DNA from: Henckelia pumila
Lineage: Eukaryota; Streptophyta; Magnoliopsida; Lamiales; Gesneriaceae
Direction of reading: 5' to 3'
Length of the DNA stretch: 64,000 bases
Assembly (NCBI RefSeq): GCF_033568475.1
Contig: NW_027331833.1
Coordinates: 1,550,001 to 1,614,000, forward strand
Made by a program: the position numbers and the translations under genes. Below are positions 1-10,410 of this stretch, piece by piece. Each line of letters starts with the position of its first letter. The first letter of the stretch is position 1. The notes under the pieces were generated by a model. That model ran no database searches. It saw only the letters and a program-made list of their open reading frames with translations, and was not told the DNA's origin.

Positions 1-436
1 AACTCATGTTGAATGCCATGTTTTGTCAAATATGCCTCAAGAATTTTTTTAGTAAATTCAGTGCCTCGATCACTTCTAATTCTGGAAATTGAAAATAATT
101 TTTAATTTTGAATTATTTTCAAAAGTTTGATCAGAAGACCACTGGTGTGGTCTTTACCACTGAGAAATATAACCTATGTAAAGCATGAGTAATCATCAAC
201 AACAACTAAGGTGTACTTCATTTCTCCCAGACTAATTGTAGAGATGAGTCCAAACAGATCCATGTGCAGTAGTTTTGAGCAACGTGTTGTATTTTGTTTC
301 CTTTGCTTTTGAAAATAGATCTAATTTGTTTTCCCGTCTGGCAAGCAGAGCACACATGATTTTTTGTGAAACTAATGTCAGGTAATCCATCCACTAGATT
401 TAATCTACGCAAATTATTGATTGATTTGAAATTCAA
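1..436 (-). pseudogene. Copia integrase and GAG-pre-integrase remnant
   Basis: Minus-strand remains of the integrase part of a Ty1/copia polyprotein. The right part keeps the Cys pair of the GAG-pre-integrase zinc finger (CSACQTGKQ). The stretch to its left, read across frameshifts and stops, resembles the integrase core: a DLFG-like segment, a VVVDDYS-like segment and an SDRGTEF-like segment. Integrase inserts retrotransposon cDNA into the host chromosome, but this copy cannot be translated. It lies downstream of the gag and protease remnants in the same orientation, the usual copia order. The element continues past the left edge of the window, where RT/RNase H and the other LTR would be expected. 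Confidence 0.75.
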
Positions 437-602
437 TTGATTTAAACGCTTATGCCATAGCTAGAGTTTCTCTTTATGAGATGCTATCAGACAAGTCGGA
501 ATAGAAGGTTGACCGACATTCCAATTTACCTTATATGTGTTACCAATTCTAACCCCTTCTTGTATAGTCGAACCAGTATTATCCTTAACAATGCATGACA
601 AT

Positions 603-890
603 TTATGAAAGGCTACTGTATACACCATTGTCACATAACTGGCTGATACTAATCAGATTGTAGCATAAGTTCTCTACCAATAAGACATCTTTAATAATGA
701 TGTTACCATGGGTAATCTTACCCTTACCCATAGTTTTACTCTTAGATTTATCGCCGAAAGTGATATTTGGTCCACTGCAAGTGATTACGTCAGTTAAACA
801 AGAGCTTTGTCCAGTCATATATCTTGAACAACCACTGTATAAATACCAGATTGATTTGTTGATTGCAGATACTGGTATGATTTCCTGCAA
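603..890 (-). pseudogene. Copia aspartic protease remnant
   Basis: A short minus-strand frame with the layout of a copia retropepsin: WYLYSGCSRYMTG near the start, then a conserved run ending in LLVENLCYNLISISQLCD. In active copia proteases the catalytic motif is D(S/T)G followed by CSRHMTG. Here the catalytic Asp is replaced by Tyr (YSG) and the His of the second motif by Tyr, so the protease would be inactive even if made. It sits between the gag and integrase remnants of the same element. Confidence 0.8.
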
Positions 891-1553
891 TCACAAATGT
901 AAGATGATTGGTACCCAATCTATTTGGGTCCAGAACTGATTAGTCCTTTTGAAACCCATAGTTGCACAGTTTTGATTCCTCTTATGCTTCTGGTTTCCAA
1001 AGGAGTGTGTGCATAAAATGAGTGAGGATGATTTCTGACCATATACAATCTAATATGTTGTTTTGGCTTGTTCTTCTTGTTGTTCAATCTATACCTCTTT
1101 TGAACAGGCTTGCAATTACAGTATTGAAAATTTTTAACCTTCATGGAGGCATACCTTCCAGTAGCAGGTCCATTTCTAGTATGAGCTACTGATTGGTTAC
1201 TCCTCCTAGGTCCATTGTAGTCAATTCCAAAGTGTTTTCTACTGTTTTTCAAAGGTGTAGTTCTTTAAACTTGAATCACAGACTCCTCTTTATGTATCAC
1301 TGTGGACTTGAAAAATTTTATATATTTTCCTTTGTCCTTGTCCAGTAGTGACTGAATACCATTGTTGGATGAAGAGCATTCATTGCTACTGAAGCCAAGA
1401 CCAGTTTTATCTGATGCTGGCTTCTGTAGTTCCTGCATCTTCTCCAAAGAAATAGAGGATTTGTTTCATGCATTTATCACTAAAATAGATTTTTTGTTTT
1501 CTTCAAGTAATGTTTGATACTCTGCACGGATCCTTTCATTCTCTGTTTTTAAC

Positions 1554-2773
1554 TTACACTTCTATCTCTAGAACTTCGCAGTTGCTCTCATATTTGTAAA
1601 TGAGCTTACTGTGTTGTTCTTTAAGATTTTTGTTTTCAGTTTTAATTTCCTCGAATGTTAAAGATAGTTCTCGGTATTTTTTGACCATGTCATTTAAAGC
1701 AGTATTCAAATCAGTACATGTAAATTCTTCAGATTCAAAATCAAATACCTCATCATTGACACTGTTTGAATCTTCATCAGCCATGAGACATTCCACGTGA
1801 TCATATTCACTTTCACTGATCTTAGAGTCTGAAGATTCAGAGCAGGATTCTACCCATTTGGTTTTGTTCTCTTCTGCTATCATCGCTTTTCTTTCTCTTC
1901 TGGATTTCTTGTCGTTTCTAAGATACTTTTTGTGCTTCTTGGATCCATCCTTCTTGGTTTTTGTGCAATCTGTTATGAAATGACCTATTTTGCCGCAGTT
2001 GAAACATGCAACATCTCCAGTATTTCCTTCCTTCTTGGGATTTTTGTATTGATAAGGTTGCTAATTTTTCTTCATGAACCTTGAAATTTTTTTGATGAAT
2101 AGTGACATTGCTTCGTTGCTGATCTTCTCAGCAGTCTTTTCTGGTGTTGGTTCAGCAGTACTGGTGCTAGCAGCTATATGACCAGTAGTAATCGCTAAAG
2201 CTTTAACAGGAGGTTTTAATACTGCTGCTTCTCCTCTTCTGATCTGCAACTCTAATTCATATGCCTTGACTTCTGCAAACAGGTCATGGACCTCTATCTT
2301 GTTCATGTCATTCACCTCTCACATGGCTATGATTTTTACATCTCATTCCTTTGATAGTGCTCGCATTACTTTGAGAGCTATCTCCCGATTGCCGTATTCC
2401 TTTCCCAGAGCATCGAGTTCATTAACCAGGTTGCTGAATCTTTCTTCAAAGTCGCTCATGGATTCACCAGTATTCATTTTGATGCTTTCGAACTGTTGAA
2501 CAACTACTGAAAGTTTGTTCTCTTTAGTTTGCTCATTCCCTTCGCAGAGTTGGATCAACTTCTCCCAGATTTCTTTGTTCGTGTTACACATCTTTATTTT
2601 GTTGAATACCGTCTTGTCCAGTGTATTGTACAGAATATCTTTTGCAAAATTTTCCAGATTCGCCTTTTTCTTGTCTTCATTTGTCCATTCGTTCCTGGGT
2701 TTTTCAATTATTTGTGGAGCACAAAATCGAAGCCTTCTCAAGAGAAAATGGGAATCTTACTGAAGGATGCCAT
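1554..2773 (-). pseudogene. Sirevirus-like copia gag (UBN2 type), broken
   Basis: Minus-strand gag of the copia element. It starts at an ATG (2771-2773) shortly after the primer-binding site. A UBN2-type capsid region follows (about 2740-2343; NKEIWEKLIQLCEG, SMSDFEERFSNLVNELDALG), then a linker and a CCHC zinc knuckle at 1965-2006 (CFNCGKIGHFITDC). The tail is acidic and coiled-coil-like. One frame is followed for most of its length but contains in-frame stops near 2740, 2343 and 2061, and the frame shifts near 1550. The large gag with FEERFSNLVNELDALG and an acidic tail suggests the Sirevirus (SIRE/Maximus) lineage; that assignment is inference from motif memory. Confidence 0.8.
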
Positions 2774-2805
2774 AGATGTGAGCTTCTCAGAGACAGGATA
2801 AACCC

Positions 2806-2817
2806 GCTCTGATACCA
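2806..2817 (-). other. Primer-binding site for initiator tRNA-Met
   Basis: On the minus strand the sequence reads TGGTATCAGAGC, the classical plant retrotransposon primer-binding site complementary to the 3' end of initiator tRNA-Met. It lies two bases inside the LTR edge at 2820 and just upstream of the gag ATG, which fixes the orientation and 5' end of this element. Confidence 0.9.
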
Positions 2818-2819
2818 CT

Positions 2820-3776
2820 TGTTAGGATATGTGGAGTGTTTAGAATAGGAAGATGAATGAATACTCAAAATTTTTCTACAAGCTTTGCAAGGAGCTGGAG
2901 TTAGCAGCAAACCAAACGTATCCTGTCTATCAAAGTAGAAGCAGTAGCCTACTGAAATAGTGCAAAAACGGACTACTGTCCATCTACTGAAGCTTAAATA
3001 TGACAAAAAGTATGAAACTAAATTTGTTTATGGAAGTTCGAAAGATAAAACCTTCTACGTCTCCCCTTCTTTTGTTTTCAGAAGGTATCCACTAGATGCT
3101 TTGATTGGTACACTCTTTAGTACAAACCCATTTCAGCAGGACTTATCTACTGCCCACTGAAACTCCTAGTATCTCACACATTATATCTTTTGAATAGAAT
3201 TTGTTCAAAATATTACCATTCTCAGGACTAGACACTCACAAGTGTTTACAAAGATTGGCGCACAATACTGATCCTAAAGATCTAATATATCGATGAGTGT
3301 GTGCAAAAGTATCTTTTTGAATGGAGACTTGATTATTTTTCTTAGAAAATAGTAGGATGCTTCTTGTAATCTTTTTCTTTTTATCTCTCTTATTGTTGTT
3401 TTTGTTGAAGTGGTCGATCATCTTTTTATAGTTGTTGGTTCCAACGTCCATAAACGGCTTTATTTACTCTTTAATGATTGTCCCTGCAACACAAATTATT
3501 TGTATCAGATTTTTGTGTTCTAAAAGGGATGTGCAATAAATGCTCATTTAATGCTTAGTACGATGCATTAAATACGATGTCTCGTCATATCAGAATGACT
3601 ATGTATTGTGCTGAACATTACTTACTGATTCTATATTATCATAAGTCTACTGGTTCTGATATGTTCACATTCTACTGGTTTTGTTCTAGTCTAATGTTTT
3701 TAGACTAAGCGTTTTGATCTAAAGTTCTGTGATTATCTCTACCTTTTTGTTTTGATTTGCTGCTACTGATGCAACA
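2820..3776 (-). mobile_element. 5' LTR of the minus-strand copia element
   Basis: The inner LTR edge is clear: on the plus strand TGTTAGGATATG begins at 2820 next to the primer-binding site, so the LTR ends in ...TAACA on the minus strand. The outer edge is not certain. A TGCAACA at 3770-3776 would give a terminal TGTT/AACA pair and a length of 957 bp. The partner LTR and the target duplication lie outside the window, so this edge cannot be tested here. No gene is seen inside. Confidence 0.5.
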
Positions 3777-3936
3777 CACATCACTACTAAAATCCGTATC
3801 GAGGTGGAATTTTAGTCTAACCTAAGAAAACACAAGTTTTGAGTGTGTAGTGTTCGATTTCAATTTGGACGTAGAAAATGTTCCCAATACTTTTCATCAA
3901 AGAAATTCAATTATGTTATTGTTTCATTTAATTTAA

Positions 3937-4250
3937 GGGAAAATAGCGTTTTTGGTCCTGTATGTTTGTCACTTTGTGATTTTAGTCCTTTATATTTTCA
4001 GATTTCAGTTTTAGTCCGCTATCTTTATTTTTTTGGAAACTTTAGTCCTTTTTCCGACGTGGCACTGATGTGGCACCAATTCAGTGCTGATGTGGAGCTG
4101 ACGTGTACAGTGCCACGTAAGCATTTTTGAATAAAAAGGACCGAAATTGCCAAAAATCAGAACATATAGAACTAAAACTGAAATGTGAAAAACATAAAGC
4201 ACCAAAATCGCAAAGTGACAAACATACAGGATGAAATTTGAAATTTTCCC
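3937..4250. mobile_element. Mutator-like MITE with 10-bp target duplication
   Basis: A 314-bp element that is nearly a full inverted repeat. The left end GGGAAAAT...TTGGTCCTGTATGTTTGTCA is mirrored at the right end by TGACAAACATACAGGAT...ATTTTCCC. It is flanked by identical direct copies of TTTAATTTAA at 3927-3936 and 4251-4260. Long terminal inverted repeats with a 9-11 bp target duplication are typical of Mutator-like elements. No coding capacity; the short open frames inside are products of the palindrome. A diverged relative is at 32061-32356. Confidence 0.85.
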
Positions 4251-4620
4251 TTTAATTTAATGATGATAGTCTCCGTTTACTTTCCAGACAATAAATAATT
4301 AATGACCTAAATATGCCATTAGTTTTTGTAGGAAAAAAGGACACCAAATTAATAAATGACTAAAATGAGAATAGATTGCGGTCTGGCCCAGCAAAATAAA
4401 ATTACTCCACAATTTTAATTCTAAAGTTAAGTTTATTTGGATTTTAACCAATTAATTTGTTGAAGTTTTGCTTTCATCAAATTAGAAGACTAAAGGAAGC
4501 CAAATTGTAGAATTAATATTGCAATTCCTGCAAAATAACAAATCCATAATGTTGCCATGAGAATATCACAAACATGGTAAATACTGAAATAAAAAAATGC
4601 TCCATCTTGTCCTCAAAAAA

Positions 4621-4820
4621 TGTTAAGTTGGTGGAGTAGGTGAACTTTTGGCCAGATGTCAGGAGTTCGATTTTCTTACCAACACTTTCTTGGATTAGTC
4701 TGTCGCATAGAGCTCGCCTAATACGGTTTACCTGACTAGTGTAGTTTGCACGTTATTGCGTTAGTTCTTACCCGATGAGCATCGAAAAGTATCGGTTGCG
4801 GATTCTTACGTCATAAAAAA
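4621..4820 (+). mobile_element. tRNA-derived SINE
   Basis: About 200 bp with the build of a plant SINE. A degenerate A box (TTGGTGGAGTAGG) is followed some 30 bp on by a degenerate B box (GGAGTTCGATTTTC). A body without coding capacity follows (TTGGATTAGTCTGTCGCATA) and it ends in a short A run (CATAAAAAA). The tRNA-related head gives Pol III promoter boxes. I could not settle an exact target duplication; flanking CATCTTGTCC and TTCATCTTTA are only weakly alike. The body resembles a SINE type I recall from several eudicots, but this was not checked by search. Confidence 0.6.
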
Positions 4821-5640
4821 GCAACTTCATCTTTAAATTACATATAAATTTCCAGGATGTTTCCTTTTAATAATCGAAATTATATATTGAATTTTTTCTG
4901 GACATTATATTCAAATGGTATAGATATTAATAAAATATAGTGATTATATATTCACGGTTTTTGTAAGAATCCATAGAATTAGTCAAAGTATTTGCTCATC
5001 TTTTTACCACATTTAGTACTACTGTATTTAACATGTCGTGACATAACATATATGCCCATTGAGATGTCGTATTACAAAGTTATACTAAAAATTTGAAGAA
5101 GTATCGTTGAAGAATTCCATATATCAAGTTTAACCACCATTTATGCATTTATCGATCACTAAAGCGATATTCATTATACTGTATAATTTTGTATGAATAT
5201 ATATATATATACATAAAAAGATTAATATTTGAGTCGATTTTGACTCTAGACACATAAAATAAAGAAGATCAAGTCGATTGACTTATAATCTATCCGAAAA
5301 CATATTTTTGAAACTAAATTTAAGACCTAAATGTGACACAATTATCACACGTTAAAAAATAAGAAATTTTTTTGCAAATACACAAAAAAAAAATTCCTAA
5401 ATTGTTTTTTTTTTGTTAAAATGGTATTTCATTTAAACATAATTCACTTAACTTATCTGTAAAAATTCGATCTTAATTATCCAGTTATTTAACTAGATTT
5501 ATTTAATTATAATTTCAGGGTGTGTTAAATATATATATTAAGAAATATCGATTTCAATGTATATTTTTTTAAAAAAATAAGTAATTTATCGGATCAAATT
5601 TCAAGAAAAAAAAAAAAAAAAGACGCAGGCACGAACAAAT
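4821..5640. other. AT-rich intergenic stretch
   Basis: No gene recognised. The sequence is AT-rich with a short (AT)n run near 5200-5212 and several poly-A or poly-T tracts, including one at about 5606-5621. It forms the 5' flank of VPS28, so the proximal 300 bp probably holds its promoter. A TATAA at about 5645 is a possible core element, but I cannot support a defined promoter from sequence alone. Confidence 0.5.
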
Positions 5641-6398
5641 ACATTATAACTTTTCTCTCCTCTGCATACATTTCCCTCTCCATCGGCCGCTTCTTCTCCT
5701 TTCTTTTCTCTCCACCATTTCGCCACCTTTGACCGCCGCTAGCTCCTCCACCGATCGCCGGTTTTCGAAACGAAAGTAGATTTGGAATCCTCTCGACGAG
5801 GGCTATATTTTACCACCCATTTTTCTCAGTTTCGAACGCATCCCTTCGAACCCATTTCCTCCGGCAGCCACTTGTTTTGCCGTCCGTTGCCGTTGCCGTC
5901 GCCGGTAATTCCTGGGAGCAAGGTTATTTAGTTGTTTGGAGCTCTATTTCGTAGCCTAGAAGGTATAATTCGAAATTAGGGTATCGAAATTTGGAGCTTT
6001 TGGTTATTCGAATTTCTATAATTGATATGTGACTATTTGTTGGTTGTAGATGCTATATTTGAGCCGATTGAAGGTATCTATCGGATTTCTGAATTTTCTA
6101 GAATTTATTTCGAGATTTCGGAATTTATTTATCTAAGGATTTCGAAATGTTGGAGATGAATGTATTGATATTTGGGTATCTAAATGCCGTATAATTGTTA
6201 GATACTAATTTCGGAATATTCCATGATTTATTGAACATTCAGGATTTATAAACGTTGGGTATTTCGACATTAGGATCATATATTGGTATTGTTTGGAAGT
6301 TCGATATATTAGAAATTGATTAGAAATAATAATTGCGATAAACAAGAAACAAAAATAAAATTGGGATTCAGAAACATCTAATTCATTGATATAAAAAC

Positions 6399-6720
6399 AA
6401 AACAAGGAAAGCACGACACTCAATCTAGATCCATCGTACCTCGAGAGATCGGTAGCGTTGCAAAAACCGAAAAATAACAAGTGATAAAGGAATCCGACTT
6501 AAATATGTACAAGCAAATCGAGGGGCGGGAGTTAAAACCCGTCTTCTCTCTATTTGTAACAATTTCAGATCAACACTCTTCTCTCGATTTGCTTGTACAT
6601 AATTAAGCCGGATTCCTTTCTCACTTGTTATTTTTCGGTTTTTGCAACGCTACCAATCTCTCGAGGTACGATTCTCTCGAGGTACGATGGATCTAGATTG
6701 AGTGCGATTTTATTTTGTTT
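6399..6720. repeat. Long inverted repeat (foldback) in the VPS28 leader intron
   Basis: Two arms of about 120-140 bp, left about 6399-6523 and right about 6582-6720, are near-perfect reverse complements separated by a loop of about 58 bp. Landmarks: GTAGCGTTGCAAAAACCG on the left and CGGTTTTTGCAACGCTAC on the right; AATATGTACAAGCAAATCGA on the left and TCGATTTGCTTGTACATAAT on the right. The right arm has one extra 16-bp copy around CTCTCGAGGTACG (6656-6686), which would form a bulge. No clear target duplication was found. If spliced as proposed, the whole hairpin lies within the primary transcript of VPS28. Confidence 0.85.
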
Positions 6721-7339
6721 GAATCTATGGTGATTGGCACGCATGAATCTAGCTTTGCTGTTATGAAGGTGTCCTAGGTTAAAGCGTTTGATTTTAATTC
6801 TTGATTTTAGGCTACCCGGCTTGTTTGGAATAAGGGTTAGGACATTGGGTATCGTTTTGCTTATGTTCTTGATTTATGGTTGATTCGGTATGATATATTT
6901 TGAAACCATGAAAAGATTTGATATTTCGAAGTTGATGTCTTGGATTTATGTTATTGGCATTTAAAAAGGAGGAAGAATATCTCTTGCGTCGCAAGATTCG
7001 ACGATCCTAGCACTGCCTGAGGGTGCGATTCGTTTGTTTTTTAACAAGCTGTGTTTTTGGGGCTTGAATATCAGGATTATGTTCTCGAGTCTCATTTTAG
7101 GGCTTTGACTTGATTAATATCTTTGTTTGGTACTTGCTGTTTTTGAAGTTGCTGCATCACGTCAATGGTGTGTCTTGAAGCTGCAATTTTTTTATCAGAT
7201 CCTTGGCATTAGATTTTTATATTGTGGATCTGACTATTGTTGTGTTGAATATCTGCAGTGATAGGGTCTTGCTTCTCTTTGCGCGTGTCCCGTTCTCTTC
7301 TCCAAACTGTAGTCTGTTTATTAACTTCATATATTGCAC

Positions 7340-7969
7340 ATGGAGGTTAAACTATGGAACGACAAGCGCGAAAGAGAGATGTACGATAACTTTGCTGAGC
7401 TCTTCGCAATCATCAAAGCTACTGAGAAGCTTGAGAAGGCTTATGTGCGCGACATAATTTCTCCAGCTGAGTACGAAACTGAATGCCAAAAATTGATAAC
7501 CCACTTTAAGACTCTATCATCCACTGTAAGAGACATCGTACCAAGTATTGAGCGGTTCCATGATACATATAAAATGGACTGCCCCGCTGCCCTGAATCGC
7601 CTTGTGACTTCAGGTGTTCCTGCCACTATTGAGCACCGGACAGCTTCAGCTCTATCAGGCACCACGTCAGCTGCCATTGTTGCTGAATGTGTGCAAAATT
7701 TCATTACGGCTATGGATTCCCTTAAACTGAACATGGTTGCTGTTGATCAGGTCCATCCATTGTTGTCTGACTTATCTGCTTCTCTCAATAAGTTGTCCAT
7801 ACTGCCACCAGATTTCGAGGGCAAGACGAAGATGAAGGAGTGGATCGCCAGATTGTCGAAAATGGGTGCTGCTGATGAGCTGACGGAGCAGCAGGCACGG
7901 CAGCTACACTTTGATCTGGAGTCGTCTTACAACTCCTTTATGGCTGCATTACCATCTGCAGGAACGTAG
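7340..7969 (+). CDS. VPS28: VPS28, ESCRT-I subunit
   Basis: A complete, uninterrupted 209-residue coding exon for the plant VPS28 homologue, one of the core ESCRT-I subunits that sort ubiquitinated cargo at endosomes into multivesicular bodies. The start MEVKLWNDKREREMY matches the family N-terminus, so the ATG at 7340 is preferred; the two codons before it in the same frame begin with TTG. The N-terminal helical core, which packs against the VPS23/VPS37 core, covers roughly residues 1-100 (ATEKLEKAYVRDIISPAEYE; YKMDCPAALNRLVTSGVPAT). The C-terminal four-helix bundle, which contacts ESCRT-II, covers about 110-205 (AECVQNFITAMDSLKLNMVA; TKMKEWIARLSKMGAADELT; LHFDLESSYNSFMAALP). Length is normal for plants and the coding region has no intron, with introns expected only in the leader. 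Confidence 0.96.
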   Translation: MEVKLWNDKREREMYDNFAELFAIIKATEKLEKAYVRDIISPAEYETECQKLITHFKTLSSTVRDIVPSIERFHDTYKMDCPAALNRLVTSGVPATIEHRTASALSGTTSAAIVAECVQNFITAMDSLKLNMVAVDQVHPLLSDLSASLNKLSILPPDFEGKTKMKEWIARLSKMGAADELTEQQARQLHFDLESSYNSFMAALPSAGT

Positions 7970-8570
7970 ATGCTGCTTCCCGGTAAGGCTGTAAATAAGT
8001 GGGTACATTTGTTTTGTGTCTACAAGGTTTTGTACCATATGAACTGTGTGCCGATTTTAGAACTTGGTGGGATCTTGATATTGTTGGACACGTAATTGCC
8101 TGCATGTTGAATGTTACGTGCTGTTAAGATTCAAGGAAGTTGGGATTTTCAAGCTTCGATTTGTGTCTCAGGTGAATGGGATTGTGTGGAGAAAATGATT
8201 TCTAATGAGAAAGAGAACAGATCCATATTTTCTTTTCTATCAGGGGCTGCTTGGTAAATATGATGGGATTAGGGAGGAAAACTAAAGTGAATGATAATGT
8301 GTTCGGGATAACATCCTTGAACACTTGTTCTGTTTACCAAAATACCACTTCCAAAGATTTAATTTTACGTTCAAACTTCATTCGTTCAAACTTCATTTCG
8401 TTTTCCTCTGCAAGCAATTCTTTTTTGTGTTCAAAGTCTTCGGATGATGAGCTCAGTAATATTTTGAGCTGCAATCCTTCACAAAACCCAGATGCTGTAT
8501 TGCGGTAAATGAAACATACCCTCTTTTTTCCTAGATCCGAGAGCTGTTTTTGGGTTAATAGCCAACTATA

Positions 8571-8880
8571 ATGAGACCCCTTAAATTGCCGCCTTATCCA
8601 ATTGTTCCAGCCGCAGTATCCTCCTTGATCTTAACCTCGCTTTGCCCTAACGAAACTTTTCCCTTGCTGTGCCTCTGCCACCCAGCTCTGGCCCTTCCTC
8701 TGGCTCCAGTGGTGGCTACAACTACAGTGATCGGGACAGATTCAGCAGCGTTCCGCTTTGGCAACGGTGCGGGACGAACTGTCTACAAAGTACTCCATCG
8801 ACCCACCAAGGCAACATCAGCCGTGTGGTGCTGGAGGTACCCCATCGACCCATCAGTAGTACATATTTTCGAAAGGCATA
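8571..8880 (+). pseudogene. MKK4/5-like MAP kinase kinase N-terminal fragment
   Basis: A broken piece resembling the N-terminus of a group C plant MAP kinase kinase (MKK4/MKK5 type). It opens with MRPLKLPP. A second frame gives LAVPLPPSSGPSSGSSGGYN followed by YSDRDRF, and a third gives GAGRTVYKVLHRPT, the equivalent of the glycine-rich loop GSGAGGTVYKVIHRP in the family. Frameshifts and a stop break the reading, and the kinase domain ends right after the glycine loop, so no catalytic residues are present. A second partial copy of the GAGGT...HRPT DNA follows at about 8834-8860. No downstream kinase sequence is visible. This is a relic, not a gene. The family call rests on motif order and was not checked by alignment. 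Confidence 0.7.
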
Positions 8881-9416
8881 GGTTGACGGGGTATTGTCTG
8901 GGCGTAACATAATCATATGTACTGTACAAGTGAGGATTGTGAATACCAAGGGAAATTAAGGATTACTATTTGATTATTCCAAGTCTTTACATTGTCTTAG
9001 TCACCGGCTTTAGGTTATCCTTTTCACAGTTAAAATTTAGTCACGGGCTTCAAACGTAAGACTATTAGCTAATTCGACAGCAATAACCCCGACCAAACGG
9101 GACCAAAAATGCATTTGAAATTCATTGATTTGAAGTATTTCCATCCAAGCGGAGCCTAAGAGTTGGACAAATGCAAAGTTTTCCTTTTGAAATCGTGTTT
9201 TGCAGATCAAATGATTCAAAAATTGTGGACAAAATAAAGACGAAGAAGTCCTGTGTGGGCTGAATTTAAAAAAACATTCTTGTGCTGGGATTGCAGCTAC
9301 AAATGGGGTTGGATGGATTGGGCCCATTATGAACTGGACATCTATTTTCAGTTTTTCACTAAAACGCAACTGGGTTTCCAAACAAACCCCTTTCCACAAG
9401 TCACATCACATGAGTA

Positions 9417-9679
9417 GGGCTAATTGCATTCATCCCTCTGTGAAAAGTTTAAAAGACATAAAACTCTTTAAAAAATATTAATAGTCTAATGCATCCCTTA
9501 GTTTTTTAAAATGTAACACATTTCACCCCTATGTTATACAAGCTCGGGCACATTTATACCCTCTCATAGGGATTTTTATGCTAATTTTTTTAAAACATAG
9601 GGTCTAACATGCTATTAATTTTACACATGGGTTTTATGTCCTTTAAACTTTTTACAGGGGGTGTGAATGCAATTAGCCC
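9417..9679. mobile_element. MITE with 10-bp target duplication (GGGCTAATTGCA type)
   Basis: A 263-bp element with terminal inverted repeats GGGCTAATTGCATTC / GAATGCAATTAGCCC that extend inward (AAAGTTTAAAAGACATAAAA on the left, TTTATGTCCTTTAAACTTTT on the right). It is bounded by exact direct copies of CACATGAGTA at 9407-9416 and 9680-9689. Palindromic structure plus a 10-bp duplication fits a non-autonomous Mutator-like element. No coding capacity. Confidence 0.88.
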
Positions 9680-9689
9680 CACATGAGTA

Positions 9690-10410
9690 ATATGGTTTTT
9701 CAATCTATTGTTACGACTTACGACTCATGCATGTTTCCACATTTGTTTATAGTTCGTCTCTTATTCGGTCATCCTTTCAAATCCGTCATTTTGAATTCCT
9801 TTGACTTGTTTGATTGATACAATTTCAAATTAACGTTGTATCTAGTTAAGCATTAATTTTCAGCAGTAACTGTGACGTAACAGTAAATATTGATCTTCAA
9901 ATCAAATCTTTTCATCCCAAGGTTGCAATACATTGGTACGGTACATCGAAATTATTACATTTAAGCTTTATGAAAATGGTTCAGTTTCAGCTTTAAATGA
10001 TAAATGAATCCGACGACATCAGTCTGTGTAATGCACGAGGATATTAATATTATGCTTCTTTCTTTTTCTTTCTTTTTTTCTTTAAAAAAAAAATACATAC
10101 AGCCGCATGCGTGCAAATCTTCCTTGCAAAACTTAGGCATCAGGTATACCGTATAAACCACTTTGAGCAATATCAAATCAAATTAAAAAAAAAAAGTAAA
10201 TTTTTAAGTAATATTTTGACAAATCACAATTTTTTTTTTTTCCTTTTGTACAACATTTTAGATTTTTTTATTACAGTCAAAATGATTTTAGTCACATTTT
10301 AAAATAATTTCTTTATCTACTCAATTTCATTATTCGTTATAATATAAATCGAAGTCAACTTTAGAGATTTTAGTTGCAGTAAATCATATATGAATAAATA
10401 CTTCTAGGTA
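9690..10410. other. AT-rich intergenic stretch
   Basis: Nothing gene-like recognised. It contains a CT-rich microsatellite-like tract at about 10057-10085 and poly-A/poly-T runs near 10186 and 10230. Confidence 0.5.

Larger units (their letters stand above)
5640..8240 (+). other. VPS28: VPS28 transcription unit with leader intron (approximate)
   Basis: The approximate transcribed region around the VPS28 coding exon. A CT-rich, plant-leader-like segment runs from about 5650 to 5922. Candidate splice donors are GCCG|GTAATT (after 5904) and CAAG|GTTATT (after 5922). A good acceptor with a T-rich tract lies at 7258 (CTGCAG|TGATAGG), so the first intron would be about 1.3 kb and wholly within the 5' leader. 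Leader introns are common in plant housekeeping genes. The 3' end is estimated from loss of gene-like sequence near 8240. Transcript ends are inference. Confidence 0.55.

Noticed and set aside
9037..9399. 120-codon minus-strand open frame near the MKK fragment
   Set aside because: No recognisable motif, and composition is like non-coding DNA. It may be part of an element body but cannot be supported as a gene.
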